34,467 nucleotides of DNA from an uncultured Bacteroidales bacterium (GCA_900319855.1 ONQC01000019.1:1-34467); one strand, 5' to 3'. Counted from the stretch's first letter, positions 1 to 9,807 are shown. Made by a program: numbers and translations. The notes: a model not told the origin generated them from the sequence alone.

Positions 1-515
1 GTTTCATCACCGAGTTCGACGGAGAAAGTGGCGATGATCTTCTTGGAACCGGAATCATACTTGATCGCCGGATTGATGATGCGGCAGAACGGAATCACAC
101 TGAAATCCACAGTATTGCTTCCCTTGTTCAACGAGAAGTCAGCCTTCTCGGGCTCATAGACAGGGAGCAGTTTCATGGACACCTTGTAGTCCGCTGCAAA
201 TACCAGGTTGTTCGTATAGTGACCGTCGTAGCGCACGAACCAGTGCTGCTCCTGCGATACCGGCTGGCCATTCGCATCTTTCCAACCCTGCTCCATGATA
301 ACGAGAGCACCATAGTTGTATGTAGTCTGGCTCCACCAGCTACCGGTAGTAACCTGCGCCGCTTCAATGTTGATGAGATCTCCGGTCTTGGCGTCTAACA
401 GTCTGCCGGTCACTTCAGCATCCGGACCGTCGAAAGTGTCACGTTTCAGCAGATCGCAGGATGTGACAAACGCGACGGACAACAAAACGGCTATAATCTG
501 AGTAAACTTTTTCAT
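1..515 (-). CDS. DUF3823-like surface lipoprotein, third gene of the susCD operon (3' end outside window)
   Basis: The reading frame starts at ATG 515-513 and is still open at base 1, so about 171 N-terminal residues are visible. A lipoprotein signal peptide ends in a lipobox with Cys20 (FVTSC). The following segment (FDGPDAEVTGRLLDAKTG) resembles the first beta-sandwich of DUF3823-type proteins, which are commonly encoded directly after susD in Bacteroidota. Only one base separates the start from the susD stop codon, so the gene is almost certainly co-transcribed and probably translationally coupled. By family and context I infer an outer-surface accessory glycan-binding lipoprotein working with SusCD. 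The binding function is inferred, and the DUF3823 assignment rests on visual resemblance only. Confidence 0.8.
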   Translation of the reverse strand, partial: MKKFTQIIAVLLSVAFVTSCDLLKRDTFDGPDAEVTGRLLDAKTGDLINIEAAQVTTGSWWSQTTYNYGALVIMEQGWKDANGQPVSQEQHWFVRYDGHYTNNLVFAADYKVSMKLLPVYEPEKADFSLNKGSNTVDFSVIPFCRIINPAIKYDSGSKKIIATFSVELGDE

Positions 516-516
516 A

Positions 517-2451
517 TTAATTAGCGACATTTAAGTTGTTAGGCACAAGATGATTCTTTGCATAGTTCGGAATCTGGCTGTAGTAATCATTGGCCTTGTA
601 ATCAAAGGAACCGTTGTATCCCTGCTTCTGCGTAGCATTGTAAGGATAACAACGTACGAAGATATACTGGGCTTCAGCGCCGCTCAGATCCACGATCGGG
701 ATAAGGGTGAGTTTCCGCACCAGAGGACCTTCTTCCATGCTGCTGCCGCTGCTGGTGATGAACGCGCGGCGGCGATGCAGGACGTGGCTCCACTGGTTCT
801 CGAATGCGAATTCGCACTTCCATTCGTGAAGGACGTTTTCGAGGGTAAGTTCGATATCATCCTTGAATCCGGCACGGTGACGCACTTCGTTCAGGCACTT
901 CTTTGCCAATCCCTTGTCTCCCTTACCGCTCTCGACGACAGCCTCGGCGTAGGTCAGGAGAATCTCGGAATAACGCATGTTATACCACGGAGTCTGCGGG
1001 TTCGGGTTGTTACCGGTCTCGTCAAGCCCCTTGCGGATCTGGAAGCAGTAGAACGAACGGTTGGAGTCGTTGATATCCTTGTCCAGTTTATAGAACATGG
1101 AATTCTGGTCGCCCGGGCCACCGTAAGGATAATATTCTACACCATTTTTCTCGACACCGGTGTTGTTGCCAGGATAGACGGCAAGCGTGCCGTCCGGCAT
1201 CACCATGCCTGCCTGGTTGTTGATCGTCACGCCACGGAAAGATGTCCCAGGATAGCATACCCAGGCCTGGAAACGGGCGTCCTTGATCTTGAACGGCTCA
1301 TCCACCGTATTATAACGCTTGTAGTTGGGAAGCATGTCGGCCGTCAGCTGACGCTCATCCGTCAGATAGGAACTTTCGTCTCCGGAGACAAGCGTCTGGA
1401 TCTGGCCGCTCACTCTCTTGCGCTCATTCAGATCAGAGTAGTTGTCGTAGGCATCCGCGAGGTTCAGGGTGACGGAATACGTTCCCTGGAGGTAACCCGT
1501 TACGACCTGGTTCGGGCCCCAGCCCTGGTTTCCGTTACCGGAAGTGGTCGTACCATTGTTATAGGAACGTCCGAAAATACCCTCATGCACATCGTAGGAC
1601 TGGAACAGGTCGATCAGACTGCCCACTGCCGCATCGACATTGGCCGGGTTGGCGCCGACAAGACCGTATTTTCCGGATTCGATCACCTGCTTGGACGCAT
1701 CGATGGCATCCTGATAATACGCATCGGCATAGGAAGCTTGCATGTAGGTAAGTTTCTGCTGTACAGCGGCATAACCATTATCCAGTGCAGCACGGTTCCA
1801 ATACTTGCTCAGAGAAGCGGCCCACAGCGCGGCACGGGCCTTCATCGCGAGCGCCGTGTACTTGTTGGCTCGCATGGGCTGGCTCTGGCTCGCGGGCATC
1901 ATGTCCGCAGCGACCTGGAACTCGTTGATCACCCAGTCCCATGAGTCTTTTTCAGTCGAACGAGGGATGTATAGATCCTCGCTGTCAATCGGAACATCGT
2001 CGAGGGCACGGTCCAGCAGCGGCATGCCACCGTAGGCGCGTACACCTGCGAAATACATGCAAGCACGGAGGAAATGGGCTTCGCCGAGATAGCCCTTGGC
2101 GGTATTCTCGTCGAGCGTACCGGCCTTCTGGGCCGACTCGACGGCCTCCATGAATTTATGGATGGAACGGATCGTTCCGTAGCTCCACGTACCACTGGTA
2201 CCATTGGCATAACTCGGCGTGGAACGGCTGCCGTTCGCATAGAGCGTTCCCTGGTCAGCAGTGGAGACACCCATGTCCGGAAGATTCGAGTACAGGTTGG
2301 CGAGGAGGCCGAGCAGTCCGGAATTGGAAGCCAGAAGGTCCTCTGCGGACACTTTGCTCAGGTCGCCCTCCATGGAGTCGAAGAATTTGTCGCAGGACAT
2401 CAGTCCGAGAGAAAGTCCGGCAACCAGGATATATTTGAAAATCTTTTTCAT
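517..2451 (-). CDS. SusD/RagB family nutrient-binding outer-membrane lipoprotein
   Basis: This 644-residue protein starts with a lipoprotein signal peptide (lipobox LGLMSC, Cys20), followed by the N-terminal helical SusD-like region rich in tetratricopeptide-type helices (FLRACMYFAGVRAYGGMPLL at about residues 127-146). The C-terminal RagB/SusD region includes the typical PWYNMRYSEILLTYAEA segment at about residues 487-503. Length and architecture are normal for the family. SusD proteins form a lid over the SusC channel on the cell surface and capture oligosaccharides for TonB-dependent import. The gene lies 12 bases after susC and one base before the DUF3823-like gene, so the three form one operon. 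The ligand cannot be deduced from sequence alone. The divergent HTCS and nearby glycosidases and esterases point to a decorated glycan or glycoside. Confidence 0.95.
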   Translation of the reverse strand: MKKIFKYILVAGLSLGLMSCDKFFDSMEGDLSKVSAEDLLASNSGLLGLLANLYSNLPDMGVSTADQGTLYANGSRSTPSYANGTSGTWSYGTIRSIHKFMEAVESAQKAGTLDENTAKGYLGEAHFLRACMYFAGVRAYGGMPLLDRALDDVPIDSEDLYIPRSTEKDSWDWVINEFQVAADMMPASQSQPMRANKYTALAMKARAALWAASLSKYWNRAALDNGYAAVQQKLTYMQASYADAYYQDAIDASKQVIESGKYGLVGANPANVDAAVGSLIDLFQSYDVHEGIFGRSYNNGTTTSGNGNQGWGPNQVVTGYLQGTYSVTLNLADAYDNYSDLNERKRVSGQIQTLVSGDESSYLTDERQLTADMLPNYKRYNTVDEPFKIKDARFQAWVCYPGTSFRGVTINNQAGMVMPDGTLAVYPGNNTGVEKNGVEYYPYGGPGDQNSMFYKLDKDINDSNRSFYCFQIRKGLDETGNNPNPQTPWYNMRYSEILLTYAEAVVESGKGDKGLAKKCLNEVRHRAGFKDDIELTLENVLHEWKCEFAFENQWSHVLHRRRAFITSSGSSMEEGPLVRKLTLIPIVDLSGAEAQYIFVRCYPYNATQKQGYNGSFDYKANDYYSQIPNYAKNHLVPNNLNVAN

Positions 2452-2463
2452 TGTGTTGCGGGA

Positions 2464-5400
2464 TTAGAAGTTGAGGTTGAAACCGAAGGTATAGGTCCTG
2501 TTGATCGGGAAATCACCACCCTGACGGCCATTGTCGCCAGCTTCAGGATCCACATACTTGAGGAGCTTGTTGCAGAAGGTCAGGAGATTACCACCGTTGA
2601 AGAATACACGGGCACTCTTGATACCGGCTTTCTTCAGGAAGGTCGGGGATACCCGGTAGCCCAGTTCGAAGGTCTTCAGACGAACATAGGTCGCATTGAT
2701 GTAGTTGTAAGGCTGGGCATTGGTATAGGTAGCGTTATGGCTTCCACCGGCCTGGTTGACGCGGACGAGGGCCGGCCAGTAACCGGAGACCCATTCGGTC
2801 TGAGGATCCCAAGGGTCAGCACCGTAGGTGGCGACATGGTAGGAATCCGTGTACTGGGAAGGCATATAATACAGGTAACCGGCACCGGCGAAACCACTCA
2901 TGGAAACCGACTTGTTCTTCATCGCAGCACCGCTGAAGATGAAGTTGAAGTCGAAGTTCTTGTAGCTGCCGCCGATGGTCAGACCGAACTGGAGCGGCGG
3001 CATGCTGCTGCCCCAGGTATAGAATACATCCTGGCCGTCGATATATCCGTTACCGTTGCGGTCCACGAGTTTGTACATACCGGGCACGATCAGACGGTTT
3101 CCGTCTCCGGTCCCGCTCAGGCTGTAAAGGACCTGGCTGGCATTCGCATCATCGAGGTTGGTGAAACGTTCACCGGTCCAATGATAGGTGCTGCCGCCCA
3201 TGTAACCGTTCCAACGGTTCAGGGAGCAGTTCCTCCAGTAGTCCATGGAAGAATAATAGGTCTTCGTCTTCTCGCTCTCGATATAGGTAGAGCGGCTCCG
3301 GGTAATGGAGACCTGGCCCTGGATACGATAGGAGAAGGCCCCGATGCTGTTGCGGTGGTACAGGGAGAGTTCAAGACCCTGGTTCTCACTCTTGTTCAGG
3401 TTTTCCTGAGGAATGCTGATCGCATAGAAATCCGGGATGTTGACACTACGGGTCGCGGCGATACCGCTCGTCGCACGCTTGAACCAGTCAAACGTACCGC
3501 CGAACTTGCCACGCCACAGTTCCCAGTCGACACCGAAGTCCATCATGCGGACCGTAGCCCACGTAAGCACGGTGTTCGCAACGGAATTGTTGTTGAAACC
3601 GGTTGTGGAGGCGCCTTCGTTGAAGACCCAGGAACCACTCCGGGAGTAACCGTTGATATAGGCATATGCAGAACCCTGAGGGGAACCGGTACGACCGTCA
3701 GACCAACGCAGTTTGAGATTGTTCACCATCGGGAAGAGATCCTTGAAGAATTTCTCTTCGGATACACGCCAACCCAGGGAGTAGGACGGGAACAGTGACC
3801 AGCGCTTGCCCTTCTGGAACTGGTAGTTACCATCGTAACGCGCCATCAGCTCGACGATGTACTTGCCCATGTAGTTGTAGTTCAGACGGCCGATGTAACC
3901 CGCAGTACGGTTGTTGTTGCGAGTACCGTCGTTGGTGGCGGTGGAGCTGTCACCCTGGTCCAGGGTATCGTGCGTATAGACGAATTCGTCAAGCGACGGA
4001 CCATAACGGCGGGAAGCCTGCAGACGGGAAGTATTGATGTCGGTCAGTTCGGCACCGACCATGGCAGAGATGTTGTGCTTGCCGAAAGAGCGGTCATACT
4101 GGGCCTGGAAGCGGCCGTAAAGACGGATATTGTCATTGACAAGTTCAACATATTCCGTCTGGTTACGGACCTGCATGGATTTGTCCGTCTGATCCGTCTC
4201 GTAGTCGTAGAGCTGGAAGTTCTTGACCAGCGTGCGGGACTTGTTGCTCGAGAAGTCGAACGCACCGTTGGCGGAAAGCCGGAGGCCCTTCACCCACGGA
4301 ACGTTGTATGTCAGGTCGACGGTGTTGTTGAAGTTCTTCCCGGTCGTCTTCGTGTAACCGGAAGCCTCGGAATCCAACAGCGCGGTCGGGTTCATGTTCT
4401 CGTTCACGCGGGAATAGTGGAGCGGGTTGTCCTTGGTATGGACGCCGACCCACGGCTCGGAAGCGAGGATGTAGTAGAAGATGTTCCACTCCTGGTCATA
4501 GGAACCCATACCCTTGTTGTTGGACTGGCGGATGGCCGAAGTATAACGCATGGTCAGGTCCTTGGTCAGATTCACGGAGATGTTCGCATTCAGGTTGTAA
4601 CGCTTGTAACCGAAGGTATCGCCCTTGAGGATGGAGTTGTCTTCCGCATAACCGGCACCGAAATAATAGTTGACTGTGTCGGTACCGCCGGAAAGCGAGG
4701 CGTTGTACTGCTGGTTGACGGCGAACTTGTGATAGCTCTCCTTGTACCAGTCGGTATAGATCGCATCGTGCACGTGACCCAGGTCATCCGTCCAGGTCGG
4801 GAGGCCCTTTTCATAAGCCTCGATCTGGGCATCCGCGAAACGGTGGCTCATCTTGGCCACATCTGCCATCTGGTTGTCCCACTTCATGAAGGAAGTCCAG
4901 CTCTCCACCTTTCTGGGGATGTTCGGCTGGGAAAGGTTCATGGAAGCCGTGAAGTTCACGGAAGGCTTCTTGGCCGTACCCTTCTTGGTCGTGATGAGGA
5001 TGACACCGTTCTGGGCACCGAGACCGTAGATGGTCGCGGAAGCATCTTTCAGGACGGAGATGCTCTCGATATCATCCGGGTTGAGTTCCTGGAGAACGGA
5101 GATATCATTGTAGGATTCAAGGTTACGCGCATTGTTGCTCCAGCTGCCGGAGACCTTACGCTGGCGGGTCACACTGCGGACGACACCGTCCACGACGACC
5201 ATCGGGTTGCCGTAACCACGGATGCTCAGGTTCGAGTTGAACTGACCCGGCTTACCGCTGTTCTGCTGGACCTGGAGTCCGGGAATCTTGCCCTGCAGAG
5301 CGTCCACGCCGTTCGCCGTACGGGTGGCGGCGATATCTTCGGAACGGATCTGGGAGATGGATCCCGTCAGAGACTCACGCTTCTGCACGCCGTAACCGAC

Positions 5401-5727
5401 CACGACCGTCTCGTCCAGCAGCTCGGAGTCTTCCACCAGGACGACGTTCATCTTGGCGGTCGCCTTGAGCTTGCGGGTCTCAAAGCCGATCGATGAGAAT
5501 TCGAGAACGGCACCTGCCGGAACCTGCAGGCTAAAGTTACCGTCCACGTCCGTCGCCGTGCCATTGGTTGTCCCCTCCTGCATGACGGCAGCACCGATGA
5601 TCGGTTCCTTCTGCGCATCCGTGACAGTACCTGTCACCGTGATGTTCTGGGCGAACAGCACCGGAAGGCCGAGGGCGAACCCGCAGACTACCGAAGCCAA
5701 TCGCTTGAGAAGTTGTTTTTTGTTCAT
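2464..5727 (-). CDS. SusC/RagA family TonB-linked outer-membrane receptor
   Basis: This 1087-residue protein has a cleavable signal peptide (cut near LPVLFAQ), a carboxypeptidase-regulatory-like beta-sandwich at about residues 29-105 (VTGTVTDAQKEPIIGAAV), then the SusC-specific TonB-box/plug entry (DETVVVGYGVQKRESLTGS at about 105-124). The plug domain covers about 115-230 (ALQGKIPGLQVQQNSGKPG, SVLKDASATIYG). A 22-strand-type beta barrel follows to the terminal aromatic residue (FGFNLNF), as expected for outer-membrane insertion. No STN domain is present, so it is not obviously an anti-sigma signalling receptor. It is the first gene of susC-susD-DUF3823 and is divergent from the HTCS gene, which is its likely activator. 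Role: energy-dependent uptake of oligosaccharides or glycosides captured by SusD. Confidence 0.97.
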   Translation of the reverse strand: MNKKQLLKRLASVVCGFALGLPVLFAQNITVTGTVTDAQKEPIIGAAVMQEGTTNGTATDVDGNFSLQVPAGAVLEFSSIGFETRKLKATAKMNVVLVEDSELLDETVVVGYGVQKRESLTGSISQIRSEDIAATRTANGVDALQGKIPGLQVQQNSGKPGQFNSNLSIRGYGNPMVVVDGVVRSVTRQRKVSGSWSNNARNLESYNDISVLQELNPDDIESISVLKDASATIYGLGAQNGVILITTKKGTAKKPSVNFTASMNLSQPNIPRKVESWTSFMKWDNQMADVAKMSHRFADAQIEAYEKGLPTWTDDLGHVHDAIYTDWYKESYHKFAVNQQYNASLSGGTDTVNYYFGAGYAEDNSILKGDTFGYKRYNLNANISVNLTKDLTMRYTSAIRQSNNKGMGSYDQEWNIFYYILASEPWVGVHTKDNPLHYSRVNENMNPTALLDSEASGYTKTTGKNFNNTVDLTYNVPWVKGLRLSANGAFDFSSNKSRTLVKNFQLYDYETDQTDKSMQVRNQTEYVELVNDNIRLYGRFQAQYDRSFGKHNISAMVGAELTDINTSRLQASRRYGPSLDEFVYTHDTLDQGDSSTATNDGTRNNNRTAGYIGRLNYNYMGKYIVELMARYDGNYQFQKGKRWSLFPSYSLGWRVSEEKFFKDLFPMVNNLKLRWSDGRTGSPQGSAYAYINGYSRSGSWVFNEGASTTGFNNNSVANTVLTWATVRMMDFGVDWELWRGKFGGTFDWFKRATSGIAATRSVNIPDFYAISIPQENLNKSENQGLELSLYHRNSIGAFSYRIQGQVSITRSRSTYIESEKTKTYYSSMDYWRNCSLNRWNGYMGGSTYHWTGERFTNLDDANASQVLYSLSGTGDGNRLIVPGMYKLVDRNGNGYIDGQDVFYTWGSSMPPLQFGLTIGGSYKNFDFNFIFSGAAMKNKSVSMSGFAGAGYLYYMPSQYTDSYHVATYGADPWDPQTEWVSGYWPALVRVNQAGGSHNATYTNAQPYNYINATYVRLKTFELGYRVSPTFLKKAGIKSARVFFNGGNLLTFCNKLLKYVDPEAGDNGRQGGDFPINRTYTFGFNLNF

Positions 5728-5747
5728 CTTAATCGATAGATTAATTG

Positions 5748-5768
5748 AGGTTAATAATTAAGGTTAAT
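5748..5768 (-). repeat. Direct repeat of ATTAACCT in the susC leader
   Basis: On the minus strand the octamer ATTAACCT occurs at 5768-5761 and again at 5755-5748, 13 bases apart, just upstream of the susC start codon in an otherwise AT-rich leader. It could be a leader regulatory element or simply reflect low complexity. Confidence 0.35.
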
Positions 5769-5810
5769 ATGTTTGGTTTTAGTTTGTTTGCGGCACTCTA
5801 CCGTACGATG

Positions 5811-5818
5811 CAAAATTA
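5811..5818 (-). promoter_or_regulatory. Putative -7 element for the susCD operon
   Basis: Read on the minus strand this is TAATTTTG, a full match to the Bacteroidota -7 consensus TAnnTTTG. Transcription would begin near 5805 and give a leader of about 78 bases. No convincing TTTG element lies 19-21 bases upstream, which would fit a promoter that depends on an activator such as the neighbouring HTCS. Confidence 0.5.
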
Positions 5819-5856
5819 AAGAGTCCGGCACCGAACAGGACCACAGAAAAGAAAGG

Positions 5857-5917
5857 ATGTTTTACCCCATGTTAAACGATACAACCAAAACGGCAAACAG
5901 GTATGCGAAATGTTAAA
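5857..5917 (+). promoter_or_regulatory. Repeated ATGTTWWA motifs between susC and the HTCS gene
   Basis: ATGTTTTA (5857-5864), ATGTTAAA (5869-5876) and ATGTTAAA (5910-5917) lie on the same strand within the 226-base divergent intergenic region, with starts 12 and 41 bases apart. HTCS proteins carry AraC-type DNA-binding domains that often use spaced direct half-sites, so these are candidate operator half-sites. This is pattern recognition only, and AT-rich DNA makes chance matches likely. Confidence 0.3.
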
Positions 5918-5953
5918 AACTGTCTATATTTACAAAAAACGATCTAAACGACC

Positions 5954-8900
5954 ATGAAAAACCTTTTAACTGCGTTTTCCCTGTCTTTTCTCTGGATGGC
6001 CGGCATCGCGACGGCCAGTCCGGCGAATGCCGGTCTGGACCATATTTCAACGCCGAATGTCACCTGCATGACAGAAGACGCGGACGGATATATCTGGATG
6101 GGGACGGCCCGGGGACTGAACCGGTACAACGGCAGCACATACCGGGTCTGGTACCAGGGCGAAGGCTCCCTGACGGACGATGCCGTCACGTCGGTCTGTG
6201 CCGATGGGCAGGGCCGGATCTGGGTCGGAACCTCGTCCGGCGTCAATCTGGTCCGGGACGGCAGGGCCGATCCTGCCTGCGACATCCGCTGCGGACGGGT
6301 CGGGAACGTTTACTCCATCGATGATAAAAGGCTTTTGTATTCCAGCCGGGACGGACTCCACCTGCTGGACAAGGATACGTATTCCTCTTCGCCTGTTTAC
6401 CAGGATCCCAAACTGCTCTATAACACATTCACGGTCCTGTCCGACGGAAAAATCTGGATACGGAACACTGCATCGGGCATCATCACGATCCTGTCACCGG
6501 ACTGGCATGTCATCCGGGAGTTTCCGGCCCCGGAGAACTTACTGTCGAAAGTGACGGAAGCGCCGGACGGGAGCATCTATACCTGTACCGGAGCGGGGTT
6601 GCTCCGCTTTACGTCGGATGGAGCTCCCCTGCCGGTCCCGGAAACACTTCGCAATGCGACACAAGGAAAGCCGGTCCTTTTCATGGCCGTCAAAGATTCG
6701 GACATGTTCATCGGCATCCGGAATGAAGGAATCTTCTATATAGGGAATGACGGTCCGCGCAGGGAATGGATACAGGAAAGCCTGACGGGCGTTGGCAGCT
6801 GCCGGGCCTTGCTGACCCGGGAGAACCTGTGGCTGAGCAAAGACAATGCGGAACCGGTCAACCTGTACCGGCATCCCCTGCAGCATACGCTCTCCCTTCC
6901 GGACCGATACCGGCCGGATGCGCTGAACATGTTCTATCCGACCGGAAACGGGCAGATCCTGGTCATCACCAACCGGGGTGTTTTCCGCCAGCAGCTCAGC
7001 AACGGTGACTGGACGGAACTTCCCGGAGACGGCATCGGCAATGGCAACAAGCTGGGAATCACCTTATTGGACAGGAACAACAACCTGTGGATCCTCTATA
7101 ATTACACCTATTTACGAAAATATGCCGTCGGGGCGGACCGGCTGAACCTGCTTGCGGAATGGCCGGTGGAGACGACCGCGTCCATCTGGGATGACGCCCA
7201 GGGGAATGTCTTCCTCCTGCAAAGCAATCACCTCCTCCGTTTCTCTCCGGATGGACGCAGGGAGCGTCTGCCGGCCGAGGAACATCCCGAATTCTGGTTC
7301 TGCGGCCAGTTCGGCCCCGGACGTCCGTACTTCCTGGCCCAGGACGCAATCTGGCTGCTGGACGAAGGACGGAACTTCCGCCGCATGGACCTGGCGGTCC
7401 AGTCTCCCTCCTGCGTCTGGGAGGACGCGAAAGGCAACTGGTGGATCGGGTCCCGCAACAACGGACTTTTCCATTATGATCCCAGGGAGGGCACCCTCAC
7501 ACCGGTTTCCATGGCCGGAGAAGCGGCGGACAAGACCATCCGATCGGTCGCCGGAGACCGGGAAGGGAACATCTGGGTCGCCTCCCGGTTCGACTACACA
7601 CGCATTTCTGAAGACGGCACCGTCCTCGTCCTGAACGGGGACCATGCCATCAACAATACCAACAGTCTCGCCATCACCGACAACGGTTCTCCCGTTTTCG
7701 GAAGCACGTCGAAACTGACCTGGTTCCCGGCACGGATCCAAGCCGGCCAGCGCCAGATTCCGCTCAGCCTGGACGGAATCGCCATCAACGGAGAAACCCT
7801 GTTCACGGACGTGACATCACAACTGACGCTGGACCATCAGATGCGGCAACTGACGTTCTCTTTCTCCGGCAAGAATTTCGATCCGGGTCTGCAGCCCATC
7901 TATCAGTACAAGCTGGAAGGGCTGGACCGGGAATGGATCTATGCCGACCAGAACCAGCGGGCTTCCTATACCAGCCTGCATCCCGGCCGGTATACGTTCC
8001 GCGTCCGGGTCCAGCAGCCGGACGGGACGTGGAGCCCTGATGAACTGCGCATCCCGATCCACATCAAGCCATCCCCCTGGCTGTCCTGGCCTGCGGTCCT
8101 GGCCTATCTGGCCTTGTTGCTGGCCCTGATGATCTTCAGTATCCGCCAGTTCATCCATTTCCAGGTCAACCGGGAAAAACTCGAGATCAGCGAACAGGAA
8201 AAACTGCTGGTCGAACAGATCAGCCAGGAGCGTACCACCTTCTTCACCAATGTCTCGCACGAATTCCGTACACCGCTCTCGCTGATCTACGGTCCTGTAC
8301 GGGAACTGGACCGCTCCGAGACCCTGTCCGAAAAAGACCGCAACCTGGTCCACCTGATTGAGCGGAATTCCAAACGGATGCTCCGGCTGACCGACCAGCT
8401 CCTGCATTTCAACCAGTCCCGCGCCAACCGGGACAACCTCACGATCATCCGTACTGACCTGACCGTCCTGCTGCGGCAGATGTTGAAGAATTTCGAATAC
8501 ATGTTCACGCAGAAGAATCTGCGTGCCGCCATGGACATGCCGTCCGAACTGGTGGTCTACTGCGACCGGGAGAAAGTCGAACGCATCATCTTCAACCTGC
8601 TCAGCAACGCGGTCAAGTACACCCCGGAACACGGTGAGATCATCGTCTCGGCCAACACCGACGGCGATTCCGCCTGGATTTCGGTCTCCGATACCGGCAT
8701 CGGCATCAGCCCCGATAAACAAGAACGGATCTTTGAACGGTATGAACGGCTCGGGGAACAGGTCGGCGATTCCCTGCCCTCCGGCTTCGGCATCGGCCTG
8801 AACTACGCACGCCACCTCGCCCAGCTTCACAAGGGAGACCTATCCGTCCGGCCCAACGATCCGATCGGATCCGTCTTCACCTTCACCTTCCCCTTCCGCC

Positions 8901-9745
8901 GGGAGGCTTACGTTACGGAAACCGTCTGGCAGGAGGAAGACGGTGCCGCACCGGAAGAGAACACGGCCGCACCGGCCGAACCGGCAACCGGAGCCAGCAT
9001 CCTCGTCGTCGAGGATAATCCCGACATGCGTGAATACATCCGCGGGTTCCTCAGCGAAGAATGCAAGGTCACCCTGGCCGGCGACGGCGAAGAGGCCTGG
9101 AAACTCATCCGCATCAGTGCTCCCGATTTGGTGATCAGCGATGTCATGATGCCCTACAAGGACGGCTACACCCTCTGCAAGGAGCTGAAGAACGATCCGG
9201 AATACTGCCATATCCCGGTCATCCTCCTGACGGCCAAAGCCGATATGGAGAACCAGATCCACGGCCTGGAGCTCGGGGCGGACGGCTACGTCGGCAAACC
9301 GTTCGATCCCGCCTACCTGACCGCCCTGGTCCGGAACCTGCTGGCGACCCGCCGCCGGCTGCAAGGCATGCTGGCCGACCGGACCTCCACGTCCACCGAC
9401 GAAAATCCGGCCCCGGAAGAAGGCCTGAGCCCGCAGGACAAGGCCTTCCTGGAAAAATGCTACAAGATTATCGACGAGCACCTGGCAGAAGAAGATTTCG
9501 GCGTAACCTTCCTGTCCATGGAAATGGGCATGAGCCGCACCAGCATCTTCTCCAAGCTCAAGGCCCTGGTCGGGCAGTCTCCGCAGACCTTCCTGACCAA
9601 CTACCGCCTCAACCGCGGCATGGAACTCCTCCAGTCCCATGAGTACAACATCAGCGAGGTGGCCTACAAGGTCGGATTCGGGACGCTGACCGGATTCTCC
9701 CGCGCCTTCAAGAACAAGTTCGGCGTTCCGCCCAGCCAGATATAA
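5954..9745 (+). CDS. Hybrid two-component system sensor kinase/response regulator (HTCS) with AraC-type output domain
   Basis: This 1263-residue one-protein signalling system has a signal peptide (residues 1-26). A periplasmic sensor follows, made of Reg_prop beta-propeller repeats (first motif DADGYIWMGTARGLNRYNG) and a Y_Y_Y domain at about 640-705 (YKLEGLDREW). A membrane helix spans about 711-731. The HisKA domain has phospho-acceptor His769 in NVSHEFRTP. The HATPase has its N box near 881 (NLLSNAVKY), DTGIGIS near 914 and GFGIGL near 944. The receiver starts near 1016 with phospho-acceptor Asp1063 (ISDVMMP) and Lys1115 (GKPFDP). A C-terminal AraC-type HTH covers about 1175-1263. All catalytic residues are present, so it should be functional. 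HTCSs sense an oligosaccharide or monosaccharide in the periplasm and activate the cognate locus. It is divergent from susC. A weak -7-like element (TATATTTA, 5925-5932) lies upstream. Confidence 0.96.
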   Translation: MKNLLTAFSLSFLWMAGIATASPANAGLDHISTPNVTCMTEDADGYIWMGTARGLNRYNGSTYRVWYQGEGSLTDDAVTSVCADGQGRIWVGTSSGVNLVRDGRADPACDIRCGRVGNVYSIDDKRLLYSSRDGLHLLDKDTYSSSPVYQDPKLLYNTFTVLSDGKIWIRNTASGIITILSPDWHVIREFPAPENLLSKVTEAPDGSIYTCTGAGLLRFTSDGAPLPVPETLRNATQGKPVLFMAVKDSDMFIGIRNEGIFYIGNDGPRREWIQESLTGVGSCRALLTRENLWLSKDNAEPVNLYRHPLQHTLSLPDRYRPDALNMFYPTGNGQILVITNRGVFRQQLSNGDWTELPGDGIGNGNKLGITLLDRNNNLWILYNYTYLRKYAVGADRLNLLAEWPVETTASIWDDAQGNVFLLQSNHLLRFSPDGRRERLPAEEHPEFWFCGQFGPGRPYFLAQDAIWLLDEGRNFRRMDLAVQSPSCVWEDAKGNWWIGSRNNGLFHYDPREGTLTPVSMAGEAADKTIRSVAGDREGNIWVASRFDYTRISEDGTVLVLNGDHAINNTNSLAITDNGSPVFGSTSKLTWFPARIQAGQRQIPLSLDGIAINGETLFTDVTSQLTLDHQMRQLTFSFSGKNFDPGLQPIYQYKLEGLDREWIYADQNQRASYTSLHPGRYTFRVRVQQPDGTWSPDELRIPIHIKPSPWLSWPAVLAYLALLLALMIFSIRQFIHFQVNREKLEISEQEKLLVEQISQERTTFFTNVSHEFRTPLSLIYGPVRELDRSETLSEKDRNLVHLIERNSKRMLRLTDQLLHFNQSRANRDNLTIIRTDLTVLLRQMLKNFEYMFTQKNLRAAMDMPSELVVYCDREKVERIIFNLLSNAVKYTPEHGEIIVSANTDGDSAWISVSDTGIGISPDKQERIFERYERLGEQVGDSLPSGFGIGLNYARHLAQLHKGDLSVRPNDPIGSVFTFTFPFRREAYVTETVWQEEDGAAPEENTAAPAEPATGASILVVEDNPDMREYIRGFLSEECKVTLAGDGEEAWKLIRISAPDLVISDVMMPYKDGYTLCKELKNDPEYCHIPVILLTAKADMENQIHGLELGADGYVGKPFDPAYLTALVRNLLATRRRLQGMLADRTSTSTDENPAPEEGLSPQDKAFLEKCYKIIDEHLAEEDFGVTFLSMEMGMSRTSIFSKLKALVGQSPQTFLTNYRLNRGMELLQSHEYNISEVAYKVGFGTLTGFSRAFKNKFGVPPSQI

Positions 9746-9799
9746 ACATACGGGAGAAGATTTTTGCGATTCAGAATAGAAGCGTCCCCCGAAATCTTC

Positions 9800-9807
9800 T
9801 ATTTTTG
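9800..9807 (+). promoter_or_regulatory. Putative -7 element for the secreted esterase gene
   Basis: TATTTTTG matches TAnnTTTG exactly and ends 23 bases before the ATG at 9831, predicting a leader of about 18 bases. A correctly spaced TTTG element is not evident. The gene may also be read from the HTCS transcript, 85 bases upstream. Confidence 0.5.

Noticed and set aside
154-367. Two short minus-strand reading frames at the left edge
   Set aside because: Both lie out of frame inside the truncated DUF3823-like lipoprotein gene, whose frame is open across the whole stretch and has a proper lipoprotein signal.
2074-3798. Long plus-strand reading frame of 574 codons antisense to susC/susD
   Set aside because: It runs opposite to clear SusC and SusD genes, has no recognisable domain, and is explained by GC-rich codon use. 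The same applies to other long antisense frames such as 550-1944, 3970-5496, 7817-8830, 8840-10048, 12527-14638, 19803-21446 and 28415-30361.
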